Part shown: positions 25,446-32,611 of the stretch, in pieces | How the letters are laid out: every line of letters begins with the position of its first letter | Position numbering within the stretch: position 1 is the first letter of the stretch | DNA from: Streptomyces rimosus subsp. rimosus | Lineage (GTDB): Bacteria; Actinomycetota; Actinomycetes; Streptomycetales; Streptomycetaceae | Reading direction: 5' to 3' | NCBI RefSeq assembly: GCF_000720725.1 | Contig: NZ_JOCQ01000019.1 | Coordinates: 41,849 to 105,848 of the forward strand | DNA: 64,000 nt | The notes under the pieces: model-generated | Databases searched by the model: none | Seen by the model: the letters and a program-made list of their open reading frames with translations, nothing else | What the model was told of the DNA's origin: nothing | Program-made: the position numbers and the translations under genes

Positions 25446-26315
25446 GTGACTGGAACGCTGGTACTTGCAGGGACGCCCATCGGCGACGTGGCGGACGCGC
25501 CGCCGCGGCTCGCCGCCGAACTGGCCGCGGCCGAGGTGATCGCCGCCGAGGACACCCGGCGGCTGCGCCGCCTGACCCAGGCGCTCGGTGTGCACACGAC
25601 CGGCCGCGTCGTGTCGTACTTCGAGGGCAACGAGGCCGCCCGCACCCCGGAACTCGCCGACGCCCTCGAAGCCGGCGCCCGCGTCCTGCTCGTCACCGAC
25701 GCCGGCATGCCCTCCGTCTCCGACCCCGGCTACCGGCTGGTCGCCGCCGCCGTCGAGCGCGGCATCAAGGTCACCGCGGTGCCGGGCCCCAGCGCGGTGC
25801 TCACCGCGCTCGCCGTCTCCGGCCTGCCCGTGGACCGGTTCTGCTTCGAGGGCTTCCTGCCGCGCAAGGGCGGCGAGCGCCGCTCCCGGCTGGGCGAGGT
25901 CGCCGACGAGCGCCGCACCCTCGTCTACTTCGAGGCCCCGCACCGCCTGGACGACACCCTCTCCGCGATGGCCGAGGTCTTCGGCGCCGACCGCCGCGCC
26001 GCGGTCTGCCGCGAACTGACCAAGACGTACGAGGAGGTACGGCGCGGGCCGCTGAAGGACCTGGCCGCATGGGCGGCGGACGGCGTACGCGGTGAGATCA
26101 CCATCGTCGTGGAGGGCGCCCCGGAGACCGGCCCGCAGGATCTCGGCCCCGAGGAACTCGTGCGCCGCGTACACGTCAGGGAGGAGGCCGGGGAGCGCCG
26201 CAAGGAGGCCATCGCGGCCGTCGCCGCCGAGACCGGCCTGCCCAAGCGCGAGGTGTTCGATGCGGTCGTGGCGGCAAAGAATGCGGCGCGAACAGGCCCA
26301 GCGGAAGGTAAATGA
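25446..26315 (+). CDS. rsmI: 16S rRNA (cytidine-1402 2'-O)-methyltransferase
   Basis: 289 residues. LVLAGTPIGDVADAPPR is the N-terminal block of the family (usually GTPIGNLGD), followed by AEDTRRLRRL, VSYFEGNE, TDAGMPSVSDPGYRLV and VPGPSAVLTAL, all conserved in tetrapyrrole-methylase-fold RsmI. FEGFLPRKGGERRSRL is the RNA-side motif. It uses S-adenosylmethionine to methylate C1402 in the decoding centre of 16S rRNA. The GTG start lies after GGGAGGATG. The start of the gene is divergent from pmt. The C-terminal helical extension (VREEAGERRKEAIAAVAAETG) is usual. Confidence 0.95.
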   Translation: MTGTLVLAGTPIGDVADAPPRLAAELAAAEVIAAEDTRRLRRLTQALGVHTTGRVVSYFEGNEAARTPELADALEAGARVLLVTDAGMPSVSDPGYRLVAAAVERGIKVTAVPGPSAVLTALAVSGLPVDRFCFEGFLPRKGGERRSRLGEVADERRTLVYFEAPHRLDDTLSAMAEVFGADRRAAVCRELTKTYEEVRRGPLKDLAAWAADGVRGEITIVVEGAPETGPQDLGPEELVRRVHVREEAGERRKEAIAAVAAETGLPKREVFDAVVAAKNAARTGPAEGK

Positions 26316-26485
26316 CTAGCCTGGAAAGTAAAACGTGGGCCGCGCAGCCGGGCGCACTCTCTACACCCCGCCAAATCTGTGCCAACAGGTCGGATGCCCT
26401 GCTGCGCCACCGCCGGGAAAGGCGTTCCCTGGGAGGTGGGACGTTCGTCCCCGGAGACCTTGTCCAGCGGGCAAGAGGAGCGGCT

Positions 26486-26983
26486 ATGAGTGACATCGCG
26501 CGTACGCCGGGCATCACGACCGGCGCCCACCCCACCCCCCGGACCGACCCCCCGGCGCACGAGGCCTACGCCTTCGCGTGCATGAGCTGTGGGCACGGCT
26601 GGGAGCAGTCGTACGAGATAACGCACCACGTCGACGCGGACGGGCGCGCGCACTGTGTGTACTACGCGGACGGCGAGCGCGTACCGTCGCCCCTGACCCG
26701 GCCCACCTGCCTGAACTGCGGCGGCCACGTCGTGCGCATCATGCGGGCCGGACAGGTCTCGATGGTCTCCAAGGTGATGGCGAGCCTGTACGACCAGCCG
26801 TCGGCGGGCGCCGCCGAAGGCAACGCGGGCGCGGGTGCGGGATCCGTGCCGCAGCAGGGGGAGCACGGCGACGACGCCGGGGCGGTCGCTGCGGCCGGTG
26901 CGACCGCGAAGGACGGGCATCGGGAGCGCCACCACTGGCACCTCTCCGATCTGCTGCATCCGTTCCAGCATCACCGCAGGTGA
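26486..26983 (+). CDS. Zinc-ribbon protein of unknown function
   Basis: 165 residues. CMSCGHGW (residues 32-39) and CLNCGG (75-80) make a four-cysteine zinc ribbon with ~40 residues between knuckles, including GERVPSPLTRPT. The tail is low-complexity A/G followed by a His-rich end (HRERHHWHLSDLLHPFQHHRR), which could bind metal. AGAGGAG sits well before the ATG. The family is conserved in actinobacteria as far as I recall, but without a known job. It lies between rsmI and tatD on the same strand, with its own 170-bp upstream gap. Confidence 0.75.
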   Translation: MSDIARTPGITTGAHPTPRTDPPAHEAYAFACMSCGHGWEQSYEITHHVDADGRAHCVYYADGERVPSPLTRPTCLNCGGHVVRIMRAGQVSMVSKVMASLYDQPSAGAAEGNAGAGAGSVPQQGEHGDDAGAVAAAGATAKDGHRERHHWHLSDLLHPFQHHRR

Positions 26984-27041
26984 GCCTGGGCCGCGGTCCC
27001 GGGCCGGAACCGGCCCGTGGGTGGCTGTCAGCGGTCCCTCG

Positions 27042-27047
27042 TAGGAT
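27042..27047 (+). promoter_or_regulatory. -10 element of a leaderless tatD transcript
   Basis: TAGGAT with 7 bases to the ATG and no purine-rich ribosome site between. Confidence 0.5.
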
Positions 27048-27054
27048 CGCGGCC

Positions 27055-27930
27055 ATGAGCAGTACGACCAAGGACACGCCGCCGCCGTTGCCCGAACCGC
27101 TTCGGGTGGCGGTGGCGGACTCGCACACGCATCTCGACATGCAGAACGGAACGGTCGAGGAGGCGCTGGCGAAGGCCGCCTCCGTCGGGGTGACCACCGT
27201 CGTCCAGGTGGGCTGTGATGTGAACGGCTCGCGCTGGGCGGCGGAGACCGCTGCCGCGTATGAGGCGGTGCATGCGACGGTTGCGCTGCATCCGAACGAG
27301 GCGCCGCGGATCGTTCTGGGAGATCCTGACGGCTGGTCGCGGCAGGGTGCCCGGGAAGCGGGCGGGGACGCCGCTCTAGACGCGGCGCTCGCCGAGATCG
27401 ACGCGCTGGCGGCGCTGCCGCACGTCCGCGGCGTCGGCGAGACCGGCCTGGACCACTTCCGTACCGGCCCCGACGGCATGGCCGCGCAGCAGCGCTCCTT
27501 CCGCGCCCACATCGAGATCGCCAAGCGGCACGGCAAGGCCCTGGTCATCCACGACCGCGAGGCCCACGACGACGTGCTGCGCATCCTGCGTGAGGAGGGC
27601 GCCCCGGAGCGCGTGGTCTTCCACTGCTACTCGGGCGACGCCGAGATGGCCAAGGTCTGCGCCGAGGCCGGCTACTACATGTCCTTCGCGGGCAACGTCA
27701 CCTTCAAGAACGCCCAGCCGCTGCGCGACGCGCTGGCCGTCGCCCCGCCCGAGCTGGTGCTGGTCGAGACCGACGCCCCCTTCCTGACGCCCGCGCCGTA
27801 CCGCGGACGGCCTAACGCGCCGTATCTCATTCCGGTCACGCTGCGGGCCATGGCCGAAGTCACGGGGATGACGGAGGAAGCGCTGGCCACCGCCGTGGCC
27901 GCCAACACCGCGCGCGCCTTCGGCTACTGA
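27055..27930 (+). CDS. tatD: TatD-family metal-dependent hydrolase
   Basis: 291 residues, a TIM-barrel amidohydrolase. Metal ligands are visible: SHTHLD (HxH), the Glu in GVGETGLDHF, His in ALVIHDREAHDD, His in VVFHCYSGD and Asp in LVETDAPFLTP. TatD proteins are Mg-dependent 3'-5' DNA/RNA exonucleases acting in DNA repair or turnover. A 40-residue insert (WSRQGAREAGGDAALDAALAE) precedes the second metal ligand, as in actinobacterial members. TAGGAT ends 7 bases before the ATG, pointing to a leaderless message. Confidence 0.92.
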   Translation: MSSTTKDTPPPLPEPLRVAVADSHTHLDMQNGTVEEALAKAASVGVTTVVQVGCDVNGSRWAAETAAAYEAVHATVALHPNEAPRIVLGDPDGWSRQGAREAGGDAALDAALAEIDALAALPHVRGVGETGLDHFRTGPDGMAAQQRSFRAHIEIAKRHGKALVIHDREAHDDVLRILREEGAPERVVFHCYSGDAEMAKVCAEAGYYMSFAGNVTFKNAQPLRDALAVAPPELVLVETDAPFLTPAPYRGRPNAPYLIPVTLRAMAEVTGMTEEALATAVAANTARAFGY

Positions 27931-28055
27931 GCGGCACCCCGCGGGCGGCGCGGCAGAATAGCGCGGCGACACTGTGTAGCGGGTTCGCTTTGGAGAGTCA
28001 CCGGCGCTCCGCTACATTCCGGCCCCACAACCCGACTCGTGGCATGTGGAGCGTC

Positions 28056-29741
28056 GTGACTCATTCGCAGGGCAGTCAAAGCCACCGCGTCGCGCACGCC
28101 GGATACGGACCGGACGCCGAGCCGCGGGGCGGCGCCGTCGAGGCGACCGATCCGTACGGCCGGTACGCGCCGTACGGGGAGTGCGATGCGTACGACGCGT
28201 ATGGCGCGTACGGGGCTTATGAGACGTATGGCGCGTATGGATCGTATGGCTCTTATGGCTCGTACGGGGGTGGGGGGTATGGGCAGGGCGGGTCGTACGG
28301 CGGGTATGACGCGCACGGTGCCGGTGCCTACGGGGCGGGTGCCTACGGTGCGGGCCCGTACGAGCGCTACGACGCAGCGCAGCGGTACGACTCCGTGCAG
28401 CCTCCGGAGGCGCCGGACAGGCCCGTGGACTCCGGGGGCGGGGGCGGGGGCGCGACGGCGGAGGCCGGGGCTCCGGACGCGTCGGCCGCGCCGTCGGGGC
28501 GGGTGCCGCATCAGGGGCCGCTCGTGCCGCTGCGCGACGACCTCGCCGGAATCTCCACCGCCCCCCAGGGCGGCCGCGCCGCCGCCCGCCGGGCCTCGCG
28601 CGGCACCGCCCACCGCCGCGGCATGGCCGACCGCCGTGGCACCGACGGCACCGAAACCCGCCGCCGGCTGCTGCCCCAGGCCCTGGTCGTGGCCTTCCTC
28701 GCCGGCGGCACCTCGGCGTTCATCGCCCACGACAAGGCCGTCCGCATCGACGTGGACGGCGAACCGCGCACCCTGCACACCTTCGCCTCCGACGTCGGCG
28801 ACCTGCTCGCCGACGAAGAGGTGCAGGTCGGCGAGCACGACTCCGTCCAGCCCGCCGCCGACGCCGAGCTGACCAGCGGCGACGAGGTCGTCATCCGCTA
28901 CGGGCGGCCGGTCCGGCTCACCCTGGACGGGCAGCGCCGCGACGTCTGGACGACCGCCGAGACCGTCGGCGGCGCGCTGCGCCAGTTCGGCATCCGCGCC
29001 GAGGGCGCCCACCTGTCCGCCGACCCCACCCGGCCCATCGGCCGCAACGGCCTCGACCTGGACGTACGCACCGAGCGCAGCGTCACCTTCGTCGCCGACG
29101 GCCGCGAGCACACCGTGCGCACCAACGCCGCCACCGTCCACGAGGCCCTCGACCAGGCGGGCATCGCGCTGCGCGGCGAGGACACCACCTCCGTGGCGCC
29201 CGACTCCTTCCCGCGCGACGGGCAGACCGTCTCCGTCCTGCGCATCACCGGGGCCGAGAGGGTCCGCGAGGAGACCATCCCGTTCGAGACGGTCAAGAGG
29301 GCCGACCCGGCGATCTTCAAGGGCACCGAGACGGTGGTACGGCAGGGGCAGCCCGGCGTGCGGCGCCTGACGTACGAGGTGCGCACGGTCAACGGCGTCC
29401 AGCAGAAACCGAAGAAGGTCGGCTCCGAGGTGGTCCGCGAGCCGCGCGACCGGATCGTGCACGTGGGCACCAAGCCGGTGCCGACGCGGGTGGCCGGCGC
29501 CGACGATCTGAACTGGGGCGCGCTCGCCGAGTGCGAGGCGGGCGGGCGGCCGGACGCGGTCGACGCGTCCGGCACGTACGGCGGGCTCTACCAGTTCGAC
29601 ACCGGTACCTGGCAGGGGCTGGGCGGCAGCGGGCGGCCGCAGGACGCGCCCGCCGGGGAACAGACGTACCGGGCGAAGAAGCTCTACATCAGCCGGGGGG
29701 CCAGTCCGTGGCCGGTGTGCGGGCGGAGGCTGCATGGGTGA
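28056..29741 (+). CDS. Resuscitation-promoting factor-like muralytic protein with tyrosine-rich cytoplasmic head
   Basis: 561 residues. One membrane helix (LLPQALVVAFLAGGTSAFIA, 205-224) separates a ~200-residue inner part from the exported part. Outside come three DUF348 repeats (about 228-400), a G5 domain (405-480) and the RPF lysozyme-like domain (484-561) with catalytic Glu494 in AECEAGG and GGLYQFDTGTW. RPF enzymes cleave the glycan backbone and promote spore germination or outgrowth. The inner part holds a Tyr/Gly-rich repeat (34-111; AYGAYETYGAYGSYGSYG and similar). GTG 28056 is preferred to ATG 28044 because GGAG precedes it, although the spacing is short. It leads into rsmA and ispE. 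Confidence 0.88.
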   Translation: MTHSQGSQSHRVAHAGYGPDAEPRGGAVEATDPYGRYAPYGECDAYDAYGAYGAYETYGAYGSYGSYGSYGGGGYGQGGSYGGYDAHGAGAYGAGAYGAGPYERYDAAQRYDSVQPPEAPDRPVDSGGGGGGATAEAGAPDASAAPSGRVPHQGPLVPLRDDLAGISTAPQGGRAAARRASRGTAHRRGMADRRGTDGTETRRRLLPQALVVAFLAGGTSAFIAHDKAVRIDVDGEPRTLHTFASDVGDLLADEEVQVGEHDSVQPAADAELTSGDEVVIRYGRPVRLTLDGQRRDVWTTAETVGGALRQFGIRAEGAHLSADPTRPIGRNGLDLDVRTERSVTFVADGREHTVRTNAATVHEALDQAGIALRGEDTTSVAPDSFPRDGQTVSVLRITGAERVREETIPFETVKRADPAIFKGTETVVRQGQPGVRRLTYEVRTVNGVQQKPKKVGSEVVREPRDRIVHVGTKPVPTRVAGADDLNWGALAECEAGGRPDAVDASGTYGGLYQFDTGTWQGLGGSGRPQDAPAGEQTYRAKKLYISRGASPWPVCGRRLHG

Positions 29742-29759
29742 GGGGGAGGGGTGAGGGGG
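29736..29759 (+). other. Potential G-quadruplex over the rpf-like stop codon
   Basis: Four G tracts (3, 5, 4 and 5 long) separated by TGA, A and TGA: GGGTGAGGGGGAGGGGTGAG then GGGG. The loops of 3, 1 and 3 fit a stable parallel quadruplex in the RNA-like strand. The first TGA is the stop codon of the gene. The remaining ~95 bp to rsmA is G-rich with no other feature apart from a -10 element. Confidence 0.55.
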
Positions 29760-29843
29760 CTGAGGTGCGGGGTGTGGTGAGTGAGGGTGCGGGTGAGTGG
29801 GGCCGGTGGGTCGGTGTGTGGCCGGTTCGGGGGCCGGGCGCCG

Positions 29844-29849
29844 TAAGCT
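29844..29849 (+). promoter_or_regulatory. -10 element of a leaderless rsmA transcript
   Basis: TAAGCT ends six bases before the GTG. The short gap has no ribosome site. Confidence 0.5.
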
Positions 29850-29855
29850 GCACGG

Positions 29856-30746
29856 GTGAGCAACAGCACCACCGATGAGCCCGGCCCCCTCCTGGGCGCC
29901 GCCGACATCCGCGAACTGGCCGCCGCGCTGGGCGTACGCCCCACCAAGCAGCGCGGCCAGAACTTCGTCATCGACGCCAACACCGTCCGGCGCATCGTGC
30001 GCACCGCCGAGGTCCGGCCGGACGACGTCGTCGTCGAGGTCGGTCCCGGACTCGGCTCGCTGACCCTGGCGCTGCTGGTGGCCGCCGACCGGGTCACCGC
30101 CGTCGAGATCGACGACGTGCTGGCCGCCGCGCTGCCGTCCACGGTCGAGGCGCGGCTGCCCGGCCGCGCGGACCGCTTCGCGCTCGTGCACAGCGACGCG
30201 ATGCTCGTACGGGAGCTGCCCGGGCCCGCGCCCACCGCGCTGGTCGCCAACCTTCCGTACAACGTCGCGGTGCCGGTGCTGCTGCACATGCTCGCGACGT
30301 TCCCGACCATCGACCGCACCCTGGTCATGGTGCAGTCCGAGGTCGCCGACCGGCTCGCGGCCCGGCCCGGCAACAAGGTGTACGGCGTGCCGTCGGTCAA
30401 GGCCAACTGGTACGCGGACGTGAAGCGGGCCGGGGCGATCGGGCGCAACGTGTTCTGGCCCGCGCCGAACGTGGACTCCGGGCTGGTCTCGCTGGTCCGC
30501 CGCGAGAAGCCGGTAGAGACCACCGCCAGTCGCGATGACGTCTTCGCCGTCGTGGACGCGGCGTTCGCGCAGCGTCGTAAGACGCTCCGGGCGGCGCTGG
30601 CCGGGTGGGCCGGGTCGGCTGCCGCGGCCGAGGCGGCGCTGGTGGCCGCGGGGGTTTCGCCGCAGGCGCGGGGAGAGGCGCTGACGGTGGAGGAGTTCGC
30701 GCGTATCGCCGAGCAGAAGCCGGTTCGCGAGGGGGGTGCCGCGTGA
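29856..30746 (+). CDS. rsmA: 16S rRNA dimethyladenosine transferase
   Basis: 296 residues. KQRGQNFVID (the loader motif), EVGPGLGSLT (AdoMet motif I), VEIDD, and VANLPYNVAVP (the NLPY catalytic motif) identify RsmA/KsgA, which dimethylates A1518 and A1519 in helix 45 of 16S rRNA. The C-terminal RNA-binding domain with FWPAPNVDSGLVSLV and QRRKTLRAAL is complete. GTG start with TAAGCT ending 6 bases upstream, so a leaderless message is likely. The stop overlaps the ispE start by four bases. Confidence 0.95.
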   Translation: MSNSTTDEPGPLLGAADIRELAAALGVRPTKQRGQNFVIDANTVRRIVRTAEVRPDDVVVEVGPGLGSLTLALLVAADRVTAVEIDDVLAAALPSTVEARLPGRADRFALVHSDAMLVRELPGPAPTALVANLPYNVAVPVLLHMLATFPTIDRTLVMVQSEVADRLAARPGNKVYGVPSVKANWYADVKRAGAIGRNVFWPAPNVDSGLVSLVRREKPVETTASRDDVFAVVDAAFAQRRKTLRAALAGWAGSAAAAEAALVAAGVSPQARGEALTVEEFARIAEQKPVREGGAA

Positions 30747-31648
30747 CGGGGCGGTCTGCCGTTACGGTTCGCGTGCCGGCGAAGGTCAATGTTCAGCTTG
30801 CGGTGGGCGGTGCGCGGGCGGACGGGTTTCATGACCTGGCCAACGTGTTTCTGGCCGTGGGGCTGTATGACGAGGTCACGGCGGTGCCTGCGGAGGCGCT
30901 GCGGGTCAGCGCGACCGGGCCGGATGTCGATCGGGTGCCGCTCGACCGTACGAATCTCGCGGCGCGGGCGGCGGAGCTGTTGGCGGCTCGGTACGGGCTT
31001 GAGCCACGTGTACACCTGCACATCGCCAAGGACATTCCTGTCGCGGGCGGTATGGCGGGGGGCAGTGCGGATGCGGCGGGGGCCCTGGTGGCGTGCGATG
31101 CGCTGTGGGGGACCGGGGCTTCGCGTGACGAGTTGTTGGCGATCTGTGCCGAGCTGGGTAGTGACGTGCCGTTCTCGCTGGTGGGTGGGGCAGCGCTGGG
31201 GCTTGGACGGGGAGAGCTGCTGACGCCGCTGGAGGTGGGCGGTTCGTTCCACTGGGTGTTCGCGGTGGCCGACGGGGGGCTGGCTACGCCAGCGGTTTAC
31301 CGGGAATTCGATCGGCTGAACGCCGGGGTGGACGTGCCGGAGCCGGTGGCTTCGGAGGCGTTGAGGGCCGCGCTGCGCGCGGGGGACGCGGTGGCGCTGG
31401 CCGGTGCGCTGTCCAATGACCTTCAAGCTGCCGCGCTGTCGTTGCGGCCGTCTTTGGCTGCCACGCTGGACGCGGGTGTTGCGGCCGGGGCGCTGGCGGC
31501 GCTGGTTTCCGGGTCCGGGCCCACGACGGCGTTTCTGGCCAAGGACGCGGACTCCGCCGCCGTGGTGGCTGCCGCGTTGATGGCGTCCGGGACGTGTCGT
31601 GCTGCTCGGGTGGCGGCTGGGCCGGTTTCTGGGGCGACTGTGGTCTAG
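30743..31648 (+). CDS. ispE: 4-diphosphocytidyl-2-C-methyl-D-erythritol kinase
   Basis: 301 residues. VRVPAKVNVQLAVGGARADGFHD is the N-terminal block with the catalytic lysine, and KDIPVAGGMAGGSADAAGAL is the GHMP-kinase ATP loop. VSGSGPTTAFL is the third GHMP motif. The enzyme phosphorylates CDP-methylerythritol in the non-mevalonate isoprenoid pathway. GTGA overlap with rsmA shows translational coupling. Codon use drifts to more T and less strict third-base G/C here than in neighbouring genes (for example GCTGCTCGGGTGGCG), a trait that continues to ~34.4 kb. Confidence 0.94.
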   Translation: MTGRSAVTVRVPAKVNVQLAVGGARADGFHDLANVFLAVGLYDEVTAVPAEALRVSATGPDVDRVPLDRTNLAARAAELLAARYGLEPRVHLHIAKDIPVAGGMAGGSADAAGALVACDALWGTGASRDELLAICAELGSDVPFSLVGGAALGLGRGELLTPLEVGGSFHWVFAVADGGLATPAVYREFDRLNAGVDVPEPVASEALRAALRAGDAVALAGALSNDLQAAALSLRPSLAATLDAGVAAGALAALVSGSGPTTAFLAKDADSAAVVAAALMASGTCRAARVAAGPVSGATVV

Positions 31649-31682
31649 GGCGCGCGTCCTGCGCCTAGGGTCCGGTGGGTGG

Positions 31683-31794
31683 GGGCTCGGGGCCACACAG
31701 GGGTCACTCCTCGTTGCCGGGGACGCGACCTTGTGTCTATTCGCGACCGGGGCCTCGGTCGCCTGCGGGGAGACCCCTGTATGTCCCCGAGCCC
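31683..31794. repeat. Long inverted repeat between convergent genes
   Basis: Two 23-base arms, 31683-31705 (starts GGGCTCGGGG, ends CAGGGGTC) and 31772-31794 (GACCCCTG...CCCCGAGCCC), are inverted copies with two mismatches. The 66-base centre holds another perfect 7-bp stem, GCGACCG-GGGCCT-CGGTCGC (31743-31762). It lies between the convergent ispE and hydrolase genes. It is larger than needed for a terminator and might be a small non-autonomous element or a repeated intergenic unit. Confidence 0.6.
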
Positions 31795-31832
31795 GCTCCG
31801 TTTGCGGCTGTCCCGCCGTCGTAGCTGGGGTC

Positions 31833-32531
31833 TTACAACCCCGCGACGCTGGCCACCAGCAGCTGTACCGCCGCCTTTCCGGCGGCTTGCGCCGCCTCGT
31901 CGTCCGTCGGGCGGCAGCGGTTCGTCGCCGGGTCGTACTCAGTCATGATCGTGCCTGCGTGGTCCGTCGGGCACTCCGTGTACGTGGTTGTGTGACCCTC
32001 CTTGCGCAGTACCTCTGCCATGGTGCGGGAGTGGTCGGCGGGGATCACTGTGTCGTGTGTGCCGTGCAGCAGGTGGATGGGGGCGTTCGGGGTGCGGCCC
32101 TTTTCCAGGTCCGTCAGGGGTGGGGTGCCGGTGGTGCGGGCCGGGACGTCGTAGCGGCCGGAGAGGGCCAGTACGGCGGTTGGGGCGTGGCCTGCGGTGA
32201 GGTCGGGGTGGAGGGCTATGGCCAGGGCTGCGCCTGCGCCGGCGGACCAGCCGGCCAGGAGGAGGGTGCCGTTTGCTTCCTCCTGGGCGTAGGTGCGGGC
32301 GTAGGCCAGGGATTCCAGGAGGTGGGTGCGGCCGTTGTCGGCCGCGTCCGAGCGCCAGTCGGGTACGAGGACGGTCAGGCCGTGGTCCGCGGCCGTACGG
32401 GCCAGTGGGCGCAGGACGTCGCGTTCGTCGGGGCCGGTGCCGTGCCACAGGAGGACGGTGGCGGTGGGCGGCCCGGCGGGGTGGTGGATGTCCAGGTGTT
32501 TGCCGCTGGGGCCGTAGGTCCGTATGTCCAT
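31833..32531 (-). CDS. Small alpha/beta hydrolase
   Basis: 232 residues of the dienelactone hydrolase/BAAT-like type. LLWHGTGPDERD forms the oxyanion region, AGWSAGAGAA the nucleophile elbow (GxSxG), HGTHDTVIP the Asp and TDHAGTIMTEY the His. No signal peptide, so cytoplasmic. The C-terminal segment EYDPATNRCRPTDDEAAQAAGKAAV is a helix. An esterase or thioesterase role is plausible; substrate unknown. It is convergent with ispE across the inverted repeat and divergent from the ABC-F gene. Confidence 0.85.
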   Translation of the reverse strand: MDIRTYGPSGKHLDIHHPAGPPTATVLLWHGTGPDERDVLRPLARTAADHGLTVLVPDWRSDAADNGRTHLLESLAYARTYAQEEANGTLLLAGWSAGAGAALAIALHPDLTAGHAPTAVLALSGRYDVPARTTGTPPLTDLEKGRTPNAPIHLLHGTHDTVIPADHSRTMAEVLRKEGHTTTYTECPTDHAGTIMTEYDPATNRCRPTDDEAAQAAGKAAVQLLVASVAGL

Positions 32532-32611
32532 GGGCGCACGGTATCCGTACGGGGGTGTCCCTGAGCGCCGACTAGGCTGGGAAGCCGACCGATCCGAAGT
32601 TCAGGAGCGAT

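Noticed and set aside
27931..28055. Possible c-di-AMP (ydaO) riboswitch before the rpf-like gene
   Set aside because: Known for some Streptomyces rpf genes, but only 125 bp are available and none of its conserved blocks could be seen.
27924..30287. A 787-codon minus-strand frame across the rpf-like gene and rsmA
   Set aside because: Low-complexity R/P/A/G translation without motifs, opposite two well-supported genes.
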